Of a stretch of DNA of 64,000 bases, positions 51,609 to 60,281 are shown piece by piece (within the stretch, counting starts at the first letter, position 1; the number at the start of each line of letters is the position of its first letter). A model generated the notes under the pieces. It was not told the origin of the DNA and did no database searches. It saw nothing but the letters and a program-made list of their open reading frames with translations. The stretch covers positions 1 through 64,000 of the forward strand of contig JACKIP010000001.1 in assembly GCA_020638395.1 (NCBI GenBank). Reading direction: 5' to 3'. The DNA is from Rhodospirillales bacterium. GTDB taxonomy: Bacteria; Pseudomonadota; Alphaproteobacteria; Micavibrionales; Micavibrionaceae. Both the position numbers and the translations under genes were made by a program.

Positions 51609-52469
51609 ATGACAGGATCTGAGATATCTGAGACATTGCTGCCGGGATTATATCTTGTGGCAACCCCGATTGGCAATTTGCGCGATATCACCCTGCGCGC
51701 TCTGGATCTGTTGAAAGCTGCGGATGTCATTTACTGTGAAGATACCCGCCAGACCGCTAAATTACTGCATGCCTATGGCATTCAGACCCGCACCGCCACC
51801 TATCACGACCACAGCGAAGATAAAGTCCGCCGCAAAATTCTGGACCAAATTCAGGAAAAGAAGCAGATTGTTGCTCTGGTCAGCGATGCCGGCATGCCAC
51901 TGATTTCTGATCCCGGCTATAAGCTGGTACAGGCGGCCCGTGCGGAAAATATTCTGGTAACCAGTCTGCCGGGCGCGAACGCACCTTTGACCGCGGTACA
52001 ACTTTCCGGCCTGCCCTGTGACAAATTTGCCTTTCTTGGATTTTTACCCTCCCGCTCTGCCGCACGCCGTGCGAGCCTGAAAGAATGGATGGATGTTCCT
52101 GCGACGCTTGTTTTTTACGAAGCCAAACAACGGGTTATCCCGGCCCTTCAGGATGTGCAGGCCGTGCTGGGTGACCGGCCCGTGGCTGTCGTGCGGGAAT
52201 TAACCAAAAAATTTGAAGAAATCCTGAGCGGCCCTCTGCCGGAAGTTCTTGACCGCCTAAACAAGCGCGAAGAGATCAGGGGAGAATTTGTGATTCTGAT
52301 CGGTGCCGGCGATGGCGGTTTGTGGACGGAAGACCGCATTCAACACCGCATCCAACACCTTTTAGAGCGTGACGTACCTGTCAAAACCCTCTCTGCACAA
52401 ATTTCCGAAGAAAGCGGCTGGAGCAAGAAAGACATTTACCAGCGTGCCCTCCTGCAAAAAGACACATGA
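51609..52469 (+). CDS. rsmI: 16S rRNA 2'-O-ribose C1402 methyltransferase
   Basis: 286 residues. The tetrapyrrole-methylase-type fold shows GLYLVATPIGNLRDITLRAL at the N-terminus, VIYCEDTRQTAKLL, VALVSDAGMPLISDPGY and the SAM-site SLPGANAPLTAVQLSGL. RsmI methylates C1402 of 16S rRNA in the decoding centre. GAGGGA precedes the start. Its stop overlaps yraN by 4 nt, a common rsmI-yraN pair. Confidence 0.95.
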   Translation: MTGSEISETLLPGLYLVATPIGNLRDITLRALDLLKAADVIYCEDTRQTAKLLHAYGIQTRTATYHDHSEDKVRRKILDQIQEKKQIVALVSDAGMPLISDPGYKLVQAARAENILVTSLPGANAPLTAVQLSGLPCDKFAFLGFLPSRSAARRASLKEWMDVPATLVFYEAKQRVIPALQDVQAVLGDRPVAVVRELTKKFEEILSGPLPEVLDRLNKREEIRGEFVILIGAGDGGLWTEDRIQHRIQHLLERDVPVKTLSAQISEESGWSKKDIYQRALLQKDT

Positions 52470-52825
52470 AAGCCAAAACATCTTATCAGAAAGGGCTCTG
52501 GGCCGAAAGCTATGCTGCGATCTTGCTGCGGCTGAAAGGATACCGGATTTTGCGCAACCGTTATAAAACTCCGTTTGGGGAAATTGACTTAATAGCCTAT
52601 AAAAAACAAACGCTTATTGCAGTAGAGGTAAAATTCCGCGCGGAAGCTGGAGCCGCATTGGCAGCGGTGGGGCCAGCCTCCCGCAGACGGATCAGAAATG
52701 CTGCTGAATTTTTCCGGGCGCATCATCCGCCCTATGCTACCTGTGACGTCCGGTTTGATATCATCACGATCACCCCGTCATTTTTGATTCGCCATCATAA
52801 AAATGCATGGTATGATGCCGAATGA
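52466..52825 (+). CDS. yraN: YraN family (UPF0102) putative nuclease-like protein
   Basis: 119 residues. The restriction-endonuclease-like core is visible: GLWAESYAAILLRLKGYRIL, GEIDLIAYKKQTLIAVEVKFR (E-x-D...E-x-K catalytic-type residues). Cellular role not established. It overlaps both neighbours by 4 nt, so rsmI, yraN and the BON lipoprotein form one operon. Confidence 0.88.
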   Translation: MKAKTSYQKGLWAESYAAILLRLKGYRILRNRYKTPFGEIDLIAYKKQTLIAVEVKFRAEAGAALAAVGPASRRRIRNAAEFFRAHHPPYATCDVRFDIITITPSFLIRHHKNAWYDAE

Positions 52826-53580
52826 TGACTCGACTTCTTATCCTTTCTTTTTGTATTTCCGGTCTTTTGACTTTAACAGGCTGCGTTGGCGTGGTGGCCG
52901 GCGGAGCGGCGGCGGTCGGTGTCGCAGCCGTCAAGGAAGGTGGTCTGAAAGGGTCTGTAAACGATCTTCGCATTCAAACGGAAATCAATGACCTGTGGTT
53001 CCGGCATGATGTTGATATTTTTACCAAACTTGACCTGACCGTCAATCAGGGGCGAGTGCTGATTACCGGGATTGTTCAAAATCCGGAACACCGGGTCGAT
53101 GCCGTCCGTCTGGCGTGGAAAGTCAACGGCGTCAAACAGGTTATCAATGAAATTCAGGTTGCCAATTCCACCGGCTTTTCCGGCTTTATGAGCGATGCAT
53201 GGATTTCTGCAAAAATCCGCACCGGTATCACCATTGACAAAGATGTTCAAAACCTGAACTACACCATTGATACGGTCAATGGCGTTGTCTACCTGATGGG
53301 AGTTGCCCAAAGCCGGGAGGAATTGAATCGGGTTATTGAGCGCGCCCGCACCACCAGCGGTGTAAAACGGGTGGTTTCCTACGTGAAAATCGTCGGAGAA
53401 GAGGTCGGAGCGACAAGCGCCTCGTCAGCTCCGGGAGGCTACTCTGCCAACACAGCTCCCGTTTCCTCTCCGGTTTATAACGATCCCGACCCGATGGCCA
53501 ATATCGCTCCGGCGCAGATCGCTCCCGCTGCAGGAGGAGATGACTACAGATCCAAGGAAGATCCCCTGCCCCTTTATTAA
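52822..53580 (+). CDS. BON-domain lipoprotein (OsmY/DolP-like)
   Basis: 252 residues. A lipoprotein signal peptide has lipobox LTGC at about residues 18-21. Two BON domains follow (about 50-120 and 125-195; VRLAWKVNGVKQVINEIQV, RARTTSGVKRVVSYVKIVG), then a Ser/Pro/Ala-rich tail. BON lipoproteins such as DolP maintain the outer membrane; their genes typically follow yraN, as here. The tail is longer than in E. coli DolP. Confidence 0.85.
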   Translation: MMTRLLILSFCISGLLTLTGCVGVVAGGAAAVGVAAVKEGGLKGSVNDLRIQTEINDLWFRHDVDIFTKLDLTVNQGRVLITGIVQNPEHRVDAVRLAWKVNGVKQVINEIQVANSTGFSGFMSDAWISAKIRTGITIDKDVQNLNYTIDTVNGVVYLMGVAQSREELNRVIERARTTSGVKRVVSYVKIVGEEVGATSASSAPGGYSANTAPVSSPVYNDPDPMANIAPAQIAPAAGGDDYRSKEDPLPLY

Positions 53581-53586
53581 GGCAGG

Positions 53587-54081
53587 CTACAGATCCAGAT
53601 TCTGACGTACAGGAAATCCGTCTTCATCCAGCGGGATTTTGCCGGTTACTTCGGCGCCCCACCGCTCGACAAGCTGTTCCTGCCCTGCTTCGATCTGGTT
53701 AATGCGCATCTGGGCGCGCTCGGAGGCAAAAATCGACACAGTGCCCACCACAACCCATTCCAGACAGTACCCGACCCCTGCCGCCGCATACATGATAATC
53801 CAGGTGGTTGGTGATGAAAGAATATTCAAGGCATTTTCGATCGTATGATCTGAAAGCCAGAGATCCATAATAAACGGCGTACATCCCGCCATATTCATGG
53901 CCCCAACCGTAATTCCCCGCATGCGTTCTCTGGTTCGGTCGGCATACGCCGCAACCAGTGTGGGCAACATGCCCGCCAGTAAAATCGTGGTTGTCGGCGT
54001 AAATAAAACTCCGCAAATCGCCAGACTGGTCAAGACAACCTGCCCCTGCCATCCCAGTCCTTTTTTCCGTCCTGCCGCCAT
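53587..54081 (-). CDS. membrane protein, hypothetical
   Basis: 164 residues with three hydrophobic helices (about 14-42, 56-70 and 90-118; IIMYAAAGVGYCLEWVVVGTV) and a charged C-terminal tail. Directly abuts the pseudokinase gene (start at 54081, stop at 54082), so the two are co-translated. No family recognised. Confidence 0.55.
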   Translation of the reverse strand: MAAGRKKGLGWQGQVVLTSLAICGVLFTPTTTILLAGMLPTLVAAYADRTRERMRGITVGAMNMAGCTPFIMDLWLSDHTIENALNILSSPTTWIIMYAAAGVGYCLEWVVVGTVSIFASERAQMRINQIEAGQEQLVERWGAEVTGKIPLDEDGFPVRQNLDL

Positions 54082-56175
54082 CTAAAACGTTCCTTTTCCG
54101 GATAATTCAATTAACGCCAGCGTGATGATGCCGAGGCCTCCCAACGCGCAGGAAATGATTGCCGCCGCCATTCTTCCGGAGCTTTTCCCCAATTCTCCCT
54201 TTTTCTCCAGATGGGCCGTCAGCAGCCTTTTCTCGGACTCAAACTCTTTATACTGGACCATTGCTCTTTGGAAAAAGCGGATATCCTTGTCCATAATTTC
54301 GACGTTTTCCAGCAACGCCATAAGTTTGCTCAGATCTCCGGATTTTTTGATCTTGTCAAATTCCTTCACAAGCCTTTCCCGCAGGTGGCGGTCATGGAAG
54401 CGCTCCAGAACCGGCCCCATAACCCTGACAAGATATTCAGCCAGATGCGGCAGGGGAGGCAGTTCAAATCTTTTCTGAATATTCGCAATCGCCCAGACAT
54501 TCGCCAGAATGTTTTTGTACTTTTCCGAGGCATTCAATTCAATCAGGAAGGAATCGAGAATACGGGAATCTTTCGCCGACAGAAACGCAATTGCATGGCG
54601 GTCAAGAGGCAGGCTGTTCATCTGGTTTTTCTCCGCCAGTTGTTCAAAGGCCAATACCATTTCTTTGGGAGATTTGACGAAGTATTGCCTGAGTTTGCTG
54701 CTATAGCACGGCGCTTCGGGATTGAGAAAATAAAGGCAGCGCTCCAGCCCAAACCCCAGACTTTTATTTTTCAGAATAGTCCGGCAGACTTCAAACCGAT
54801 TGGAGATTGAGCCATAATCCATCGTATGGTCATTCTGGGAATTCAGCCAGTACATAACGATTCCCTGTTCGATGATCTCGGCAAACGCACTCAGATCGCT
54901 TTGCTCGGCAAACGCTTCTGCCAGAGCATTTCCAATCCCGTCCGGATGAACACACAGATTTTTATAGCGGATGGGCGCGGAAGGATCGAGCGCAATAGAA
55001 ATCCGGCTGGCGAGCCGGTACTTATAGGTTTCGTTAATCCCCGGACCAACCGCCGTACTCACCGCCGTTTCCAGACGCTCCAGCGCCACTTTATCTTCCA
55101 GAGACCGCTCCAGCCATAACTCCAGCTTCTGATCCTCGATCAGTTGTGTCACGTTATTTACCTGTTCTGGGATATGCAGCGCAATCAGTTCAGGACGGCT
55201 GAAACGCTCTCCATCCATATGAAACACGCGCGGAGATTTTTTGCGCTTCAATCCCTGTTTCGGGCTGAGCCGCTGCCCCTCCATCCAGATCATCACATTT
55301 TCAATCGTCCAGCGCTGCGACTTGTCATCATGCAGCAATCCCCGCAACAATTCGAGAATTGCCCCGGTAAAGCGGTCTTTTCCGATCAGTGCCGCGTAAC
55401 TGCTTTTTTCGATTTTTTCTTCAATGATTTCTCGATCCGTTAACCCCTCCAGAGGATCATGAGTCCGGATCATAATCGCAAGCAATACCGCAAAAGAATA
55501 TAGATCATCGACAAAATGCCCCATGCCCCTGGCAATCGGGCTGGCCATGGCACGTTCAATCGGTTCATAAATAGAGGGTTGCTGATAAGATGCCGGAGTG
55601 GTCAGGCTATCTCCCAGTACAAAGTTTTTGAACTGGTTGCTATTGCCATTAAACAGATTTTCAACCCGGATTCCACCGTGCACAAATCCTTTTTCGTTCA
55701 TATCTTTCAGCGCCGAGACCATAGCCGGCAGGAACTGGTCCATGATAATGTCCTGCTTGATCCCAAAAGCCAGCTTCGTCTGACGCGGCAGGAGCGGCTC
55801 CCCCCAGTTATTCTCATAAACCATGATAAATTTTTCACATTTATCAGGCGGCCAGAATGCCGCGCCGGTGGCAATCAGATGCGCTATGTTGGAGTTATTA
55901 ATCAGGGCATAGCTGCCAGCGGCATTCCAACGCGGCACCAGAGACGGATCACACAAAAACGCAATCAGCGATTTAGGAGCCTTTCCATCTCCCTCCGCCT
56001 TAAAAGCTTTAATAGGGCCGCGATTATACTGCGGCAATGGCTGTGAGAGAAACAGGCGGATATTTTTGTTAAATTCAATAGACTCATTCCGCGCAGCGGA
56101 CGACTGCGCGGCAGGAGGAGAAGGAGGTGCTTTTTGATCCGGGGAGGACGGCGGAGGATCGTCAGACATACTCAT
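54082..56175 (-). CDS. membrane-anchored pseudokinase-like protein
   Basis: 697 residues. A Pro/Ser-rich N-terminus precedes a protein-kinase-like fold (about residues 60-300): FVHGGIRVENLF occupies the position of the catalytic HRDLKxxN loop but lacks the Asp, and VLGDSLTTPASY stands in for DFG. DDLYSFAVLLAIMI and LHDDKSQRWTIENVM match the late kinase helices. Then comes a long helical region and one C-terminal transmembrane helix (about 672-692). It is inferred to be a scaffold or sensor, not an active kinase. Confidence 0.6.
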   Translation of the reverse strand: MSMSDDPPPSSPDQKAPPSPPAAQSSAARNESIEFNKNIRLFLSQPLPQYNRGPIKAFKAEGDGKAPKSLIAFLCDPSLVPRWNAAGSYALINNSNIAHLIATGAAFWPPDKCEKFIMVYENNWGEPLLPRQTKLAFGIKQDIIMDQFLPAMVSALKDMNEKGFVHGGIRVENLFNGNSNQFKNFVLGDSLTTPASYQQPSIYEPIERAMASPIARGMGHFVDDLYSFAVLLAIMIRTHDPLEGLTDREIIEEKIEKSSYAALIGKDRFTGAILELLRGLLHDDKSQRWTIENVMIWMEGQRLSPKQGLKRKKSPRVFHMDGERFSRPELIALHIPEQVNNVTQLIEDQKLELWLERSLEDKVALERLETAVSTAVGPGINETYKYRLASRISIALDPSAPIRYKNLCVHPDGIGNALAEAFAEQSDLSAFAEIIEQGIVMYWLNSQNDHTMDYGSISNRFEVCRTILKNKSLGFGLERCLYFLNPEAPCYSSKLRQYFVKSPKEMVLAFEQLAEKNQMNSLPLDRHAIAFLSAKDSRILDSFLIELNASEKYKNILANVWAIANIQKRFELPPLPHLAEYLVRVMGPVLERFHDRHLRERLVKEFDKIKKSGDLSKLMALLENVEIMDKDIRFFQRAMVQYKEFESEKRLLTAHLEKKGELGKSSGRMAAAIISCALGGLGIITLALIELSGKGTF

Positions 56176-56223
56176 CAGGATAACAGAGACGAAGTGATTT
56201 GCCTATGCCTGAAAAATAGCATG

Positions 56224-57258
56224 TTATTCCCGTAAGATCTGGTCATACAGGGATAAAATATTGGTTTTAAAAACCTCTTTGGTAAAGTTTTCCCGATAGG
56301 TTCGCACCCCGCCCTCTATAAGAGTTTGGCGCAAAGAGGAGTCCGTCAGCACCCGGGAGACTGCCTCCGCCAGCGCGTCCACATCGTCAATCTCGACCAG
56401 AAGTCCGGTTTCTCCATCTCTGATATAAGCCCGCGGCCCCGGTGCTTTGGTTGCCACCAGAGGCGTCCGGCTGGCCCAGGCCTCCAGCATCACCGCTCCG
56501 AACGAGTCATTCCGGGATGGAAAAACGCACAGATCCGCCGTTGCCAGCAACGCCGCCCGGTCCTGTCGCCAGCCCAGAAACCGGACGCGCTCCTCCAGTC
56601 CCAAATCCGTACAAAGCTGTTTCAGATCACGCTCCAGAGGGCCGGAACCGGCCAGCCATAAATAAGCTTCCGGAATTTTTACCAGCGCGTTCAACAGCGT
56701 ATCCAGCCCCTTGACCGGATGCAGCCGTGCCAGAGACAACAGCAACGGCGCATCATCCGGCGTGTCAAATACGCTGCGATCCAGAGGCGGCGCCTCCAGG
56801 CATTCGCTGTAAAGGTGCAGCACATGCACATATTTCGCAGCAATTCCATGAGATATAATATGATCGGCAACATCCTGCGTCACGGCGATATGATGACGGC
56901 AGTGTTTGTAATATTTCGGATGATAGTAGGCTCCGTACCAACCGACATTGACGTGAGAGCCTTTCTCCTGCGCAAAAGACGCGGCCCGCCCTAACCAATA
57001 ATGCGCAATATCAGGGCAAAACGTATTGAGCGCCCGCCGCAAGGTTTGCTGTGTCGCACAGGGAACATGACGATTAAAAGATGCCGTACGACAGGGAATG
57101 TTCAAGGTTTCCAGATGATGTAACCGGTCCGGATTATTGGCCCGGGTAACAACCTGCTGCTGCACCTTTCCGGTTTCCTGCAACGCGGTGAGAGCGTCCA
57201 GAAAAAAACTCTCTGCCCCCCCGACCGGAGCCCCTGCCATGGCATGAAGGACTTTCAT
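56224..57258 (-). CDS. glycosyltransferase family 4
   Basis: 344 residues, GT-B fold. N-terminal MAGAPVGGAESFFLDAL; C-terminal nucleotide-sugar site LSLARLHPVKGLDTLLNAL, WLAGSGPLERDLKQL, and the EX7E motif in FPSRNDSFGAVMLEAWASRTPLVAT. It probably acts on a lipid-linked or LPS-type glycan. It starts one nt after the stop of the upstream exported-protein gene. Confidence 0.9.
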   Translation of the reverse strand: MKVLHAMAGAPVGGAESFFLDALTALQETGKVQQQVVTRANNPDRLHHLETLNIPCRTASFNRHVPCATQQTLRRALNTFCPDIAHYWLGRAASFAQEKGSHVNVGWYGAYYHPKYYKHCRHHIAVTQDVADHIISHGIAAKYVHVLHLYSECLEAPPLDRSVFDTPDDAPLLLSLARLHPVKGLDTLLNALVKIPEAYLWLAGSGPLERDLKQLCTDLGLEERVRFLGWRQDRAALLATADLCVFPSRNDSFGAVMLEAWASRTPLVATKAPGPRAYIRDGETGLLVEIDDVDALAEAVSRVLTDSSLRQTLIEGGVRTYRENFTKEVFKTNILSLYDQILRE

Positions 57259-57903
57259 TCACTTCTTTTCTTTAGAAACCGCCGACTCCACAGGCTCTGC
57301 CGAAAGAGTTGTCAAAGTTTGCGTCGTTTCCTCCAGCAATCCTTTCAGCTCTTTATCCGTTTCCGACAGGCTGTCCAGTAATCCGCGGCATGCCTCTGCC
57401 GTAGTTACCGGGATTTTTTCAAACTGCGAATCCCGCTCCTGAAATGCGGCCTGAATATGATCGAGAAGCATGTTCAGACGTACGGTCGGGCGGAATCCCT
57501 GCCGCTGGATTGCAGTCTTCAGGGCCGCATCCGCCTTGTCCAGACGCGGTGTGACCATCTCATTCCAGACTCTGAAGCCCTGAGTCATTTCCTCCGCCAT
57601 CTCCGGATTTTTATCCCCACAGCTTTTGACAGCACTACCGATATCGCGGCGCACAGTCTGCACCCCGTGAATAATTCCGTATTGCATTCGAATCTGAAAA
57701 ATATACTCCGCCTGCGCCGGCTCCAGACCATTTAGCAACTCAGCCGTATAATCCTCCAGAGCGCGGATTTTTTCACCGGCCACCGGCTTTAAAGCATTCG
57801 CCGCTGTTTCCTCGGCAAAACCCGTGCCGGGAGTAAGCATCCCTCCCACTAAAAAAACAGAGAAAAAGAAGACAACATAAGAATTTTTTAAGATTTTGCG
57901 CAT
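57259..57903 (-). CDS. exported helical protein, hypothetical
   Basis: 214 residues. Signal peptide (VVFFFSVFLVGGMLTPGTGFA), then a mostly helical mature part with two Cys (around residues 94 and 169) that may bond. Abuts the GT4 gene. No family recognised. Confidence 0.55.
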   Translation of the reverse strand: MRKILKNSYVVFFFSVFLVGGMLTPGTGFAEETAANALKPVAGEKIRALEDYTAELLNGLEPAQAEYIFQIRMQYGIIHGVQTVRRDIGSAVKSCGDKNPEMAEEMTQGFRVWNEMVTPRLDKADAALKTAIQRQGFRPTVRLNMLLDHIQAAFQERDSQFEKIPVTTAEACRGLLDSLSETDKELKGLLEETTQTLTTLSAEPVESAVSKEKK

Positions 57904-57973
57904 AGAGTGAGTCTCATAGGTTTAAGAATGTTATAGAGCGAAAACTTTCAAAAGGAAAGTTTTCGTTTTCTTA

Positions 57974-58076
57974 AGAAAAAAGACCGCCGGAGAGACCCGG
58001 CGGTTTAAAGGGAATCCTGAGAAGAACTTCTTCCGGTTGTACAGCGGGGTTCGACGAAGAAGCCTCCGGCAGGATT
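57974..58076 (-). ncRNA. candidate small structured RNA with intrinsic terminator
   Basis: On the minus strand three nested or serial helices are seen: AATCCTG/CAGGATT (58070-58076 with 58013-58019), CTTCTTC/GAAGAAG (58056-58062 with 58027-58033), and a terminator hairpin ACCGCCGGG..CCGGCGGT (57981-58004) followed by TCTTTTTTCTT. The surrounding 57904-58335 is otherwise non-coding. The T-run direction sets the strand. I do not recognise a named sRNA family; the terminator could alternatively close the ECF-sigma operon 330 nt upstream. Confidence 0.45.
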
Positions 58077-58335
58077 AGCACAAAATAAAACTTGAACTTA
58101 TAGGCAATTCTGTAAAAATACGGGGTCCTTATCTGGTTTCGTTATCTTTTTTCTTTAAAAAGGGTGTCCTTGTCGTCCAATCCGGTCCCTTTATCTTCTG
58201 TTTGGTTTTGGCCCTCTTCAATCACGACCGATTATGATTTAAGTTTATATTACTTTTCGTAAAAACGACGTAAAATTTACATAAAATTTTATATATTATG
58301 GGAAATATTTACTATATGACTCAGCAATTTGACAA
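58077..58335. other. AT-rich non-coding spacer
   Basis: About 260 bp between the putative sRNA and the metal-sensor-like gene. AT-rich, with homopolymer runs; a promoter for the sRNA would be expected near 58080-58120 on the minus strand, but no strong match is seen. Confidence 0.3.
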
Positions 58336-58965
58336 CTAGAACTTTTCGTTATCAAAATCCGGCATCGGTAACATCACCGCATCAAAGGGCCAGTCACGCC
58401 CGCCAACCTTCGCAGAGGACGCTGTTTGTCGCTCTTTCGTTGTTGTGCTGCCGGTTAGAGGCTCTTCGCTCTCAGTAGAGGCTGCTGATTGCTTCTCTGG
58501 TGGGGGGAGGCGCGACGGCCCGTCCTCTCCGCGGAATTTATCATGGCGCATCCCGCGCAATAAATAACCGGAAAATTTGCGGCGATCCTCAGCACTGAGC
58601 TGGCTTGCAATCGCGCCGGTTTTTCTTGCCCGCCCTTCCAACATTTTCAACTTGATCCGATTAAGATCATCGGCGGCCTGTTCATAGTCTTCCGGTATGA
58701 ACGGGTCCGCATTCAATGCGGCCCGAACCGCAGCGCGGGCCGAACGCTCCTCCTTAAACAAGGCGAACATTTCTTCACGGGCATCGGCAAACACCCCATC
58801 AATCCTGGCACGCACCTCCGGCGGCAGAGAGTCCATCTCCTTACGTAAATCAGGATCAGGTCCAAAATGGCGAAAAACCCGGTAAGATCCCCCCGCAATC
58901 AACCCAACCAGAGCAATATTGAGTAAAATAGACAGTGTCAGGATAAGTTTCAAACCATATCTCAT
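58336..58965 (-). CDS. periplasmic Spy/CnrR-like metal-sensor or chaperone family protein
   Basis: 209 residues. An N-terminal membrane anchor (LILTLSILLNIALVGLIAGG) is followed by a helical periplasmic domain (about 40-150; LPPEVRARIDGVFADAREEM and SAEDRRKFSGYLLRGMR), the layout of 'heavy-metal sensor' proteins related to CnrR/Spy, and a Pro/Ser-rich tail. In Cnr-type loci such proteins control an ECF sigma factor; here a sigma gene lies two genes upstream in the same operon. Metal ligands are not obvious. Confidence 0.65.
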   Translation of the reverse strand: MRYGLKLILTLSILLNIALVGLIAGGSYRVFRHFGPDPDLRKEMDSLPPEVRARIDGVFADAREEMFALFKEERSARAAVRAALNADPFIPEDYEQAADDLNRIKLKMLEGRARKTGAIASQLSAEDRRKFSGYLLRGMRHDKFRGEDGPSRLPPPEKQSAASTESEEPLTGSTTTKERQTASSAKVGGRDWPFDAVMLPMPDFDNEKF

Positions 58966-59243
58966 AGCGCATCCTCATCGAAAGATAACAACATATCTCC
59001 CTCGCTTACATACAAAGCTTCTGCTGAATTAAACCCCATGTCAAACCCCATCCCCGCGAACAGGCTTAGACAAAACAAAACGCTCATAATCAGGAAAGGA
59101 CGCGGAATGAGCAACCACATCACCAGCCTGTCTTGCCCCTGACCGCGCAGCAAAGCCGCAGCAATAATTTTTTCCGCCAGATCCTCCGATACGATCGGAT
59201 GGCAACGCTCCCCAAGGAATCCTTCATTAAATACGTTTCTCAT
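58962..59243 (-). CDS. small single-pass membrane protein, possible anti-sigma factor
   Basis: 93 residues: a short cytoplasmic N-terminus, one hydrophobic segment (about 44-66, LLIPRPFLIMSVLFCLSLFAG), and an acidic tail. It overlaps both the sigma-factor gene and the metal-sensor-like gene by 4 nt (ATGA). Size, topology and position fit a CnrY-like anti-sigma, though sequence similarity is not evident to me. Confidence 0.5.
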   Translation of the reverse strand: MRNVFNEGFLGERCHPIVSEDLAEKIIAAALLRGQGQDRLVMWLLIPRPFLIMSVLFCLSLFAGMGFDMGFNSAEALYVSEGDMLLSFDEDAL

Positions 59244-59812
59244 GCTGCATCCTCCTGCCTTTCCCCCAGAATACGCCGTAAAGTTTGTTTGGCACGCACC
59301 AGAAGAGCTTCGACGCCCTTCACGCTTACATCCATAATTTCCGCAGCCTCTTTATGCTTCATTTCTTCATAAAAACATAAATCAAGCGCCAGCTTCTGCC
59401 GCTCCGGTAAATTCTGAATCGCTGCTTCCAGTTCCATTTTTTTGACGTTCCGTTCCAGATCGTGTAGCGGAATATCTTCATCTTCCAGTTTTTGCTGCAG
59501 AAGATACTCATAATCCGGAACAGGTTTTTTCTTGCGGGATGCATCAATTGCGCGATTCACGGCAACCCGGCTGATCCAGGTTTTGAACCTGACCCCGCGC
59601 TCGGAGTCAAATTTCTGCGGCGTATCCCAAAATTTCAAAAAAACATCCTGCACAATGTCCTCCGCTTCTGATTTGTCGGGATAGGTACGCCACACAACAC
59701 GATAAAGATACGCAGTATAGCGACGCACCAACTCCGCAAACGCGTCGTGGGACCCGCTTTGCACCTGAAGAACCAGCTCTTCATCGGTCTGAACATGATG
59801 ATCGGTCTTCAT
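59240..59812 (-). CDS. ECF-family RNA polymerase sigma factor
   Basis: 190 residues. Region 2 (FAELVRRYTAYLYRVVWRTY..EAEDIVQDVFLKFWD) and region 4 (LPERQKLALDLCFYEEMKHKEAAEIMDVSVKGVEALLVRA) are complete. It heads an ATGA-coupled operon with a putative anti-sigma and a periplasmic sensor, resembling cnrYXH/RpoE-type envelope-stress or metal-response units. Confidence 0.92.
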   Translation of the reverse strand: MKTDHHVQTDEELVLQVQSGSHDAFAELVRRYTAYLYRVVWRTYPDKSEAEDIVQDVFLKFWDTPQKFDSERGVRFKTWISRVAVNRAIDASRKKKPVPDYEYLLQQKLEDEDIPLHDLERNVKKMELEAAIQNLPERQKLALDLCFYEEMKHKEAAEIMDVSVKGVEALLVRAKQTLRRILGERQEDAA

Positions 59813-59839
59813 GATGCAAAAATTCGGCTCCCCACAGGC

Positions 59840-60202
59840 TCATTCACCCTTCGGCTCAGGGGCATCCTCAGACTCAGGAGCGCCCATGCATTTTTGTTTA
59901 TGACCTTTGAATTTTTCGTGCATTTTTTCTTTTTGCGCACGCATTTCATCCTTTGTCACGAACCCGTCAGAGTCAGTATCCATCTTGGAAAACCGGGATT
60001 TAGCTCCTTCCATGTGCTCGGCCTCGCTGATCTTACCGTCCCCGTCCGTGTCCATTTTTTCAAAAAGAGCTCCGCCCGGACCGCTTCCATCGCGTGGAGG
60101 CGGCGGCATTTTACCTTCCGCATGGGCGGCTCCTGCGAAAACAGGCAACGCCATAACAGACAACGCAGCAAGGCTGGTCAAAAATAGTTTGGATGTAGAC
60201 AT
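59840..60202 (-). CDS. exported EF-hand calcium-binding protein
   Basis: 120 residues from the ATG at 60202 (MSTSKLFLTSLAAL), preceded by AAAGGA; an ATG at 60217 lies inside a palindrome and is less likely. Signal peptide to about residue 28 (..GAAHA). Two EF-hand loops, DTDGDGKISEAE and DTDSDGFVTKDE, have all expected ligands. Periplasmic Ca2+ binding is inferred. It sits 27 nt upstream of the sigma gene and may be co-regulated with it. Confidence 0.8.
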   Translation of the reverse strand: MSTSKLFLTSLAALSVMALPVFAGAAHAEGKMPPPPRDGSGPGGALFEKMDTDGDGKISEAEHMEGAKSRFSKMDTDSDGFVTKDEMRAQKEKMHEKFKGHKQKCMGAPESEDAPEPKGE

Positions 60203-60214
60203 TTCAAATCCTTT

Positions 60215-60241
60215 CATAAGTATAGTTTACTGATACTTATG
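60215..60241. promoter_or_regulatory. perfect dyad upstream of the EF-hand gene
   Basis: CATAAGTAT (60215-60223) and ATACTTATG (60233-60241) are a perfect 9-bp inverted repeat with a 9-nt spacer, ending 12 nt before the chosen start. It is a candidate operator or a leader hairpin. Confidence 0.45.
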
Positions 60242-60281
60242 ATACGAACAAGCAGAAAAAAACCTTCGCTCATTTTATAAA

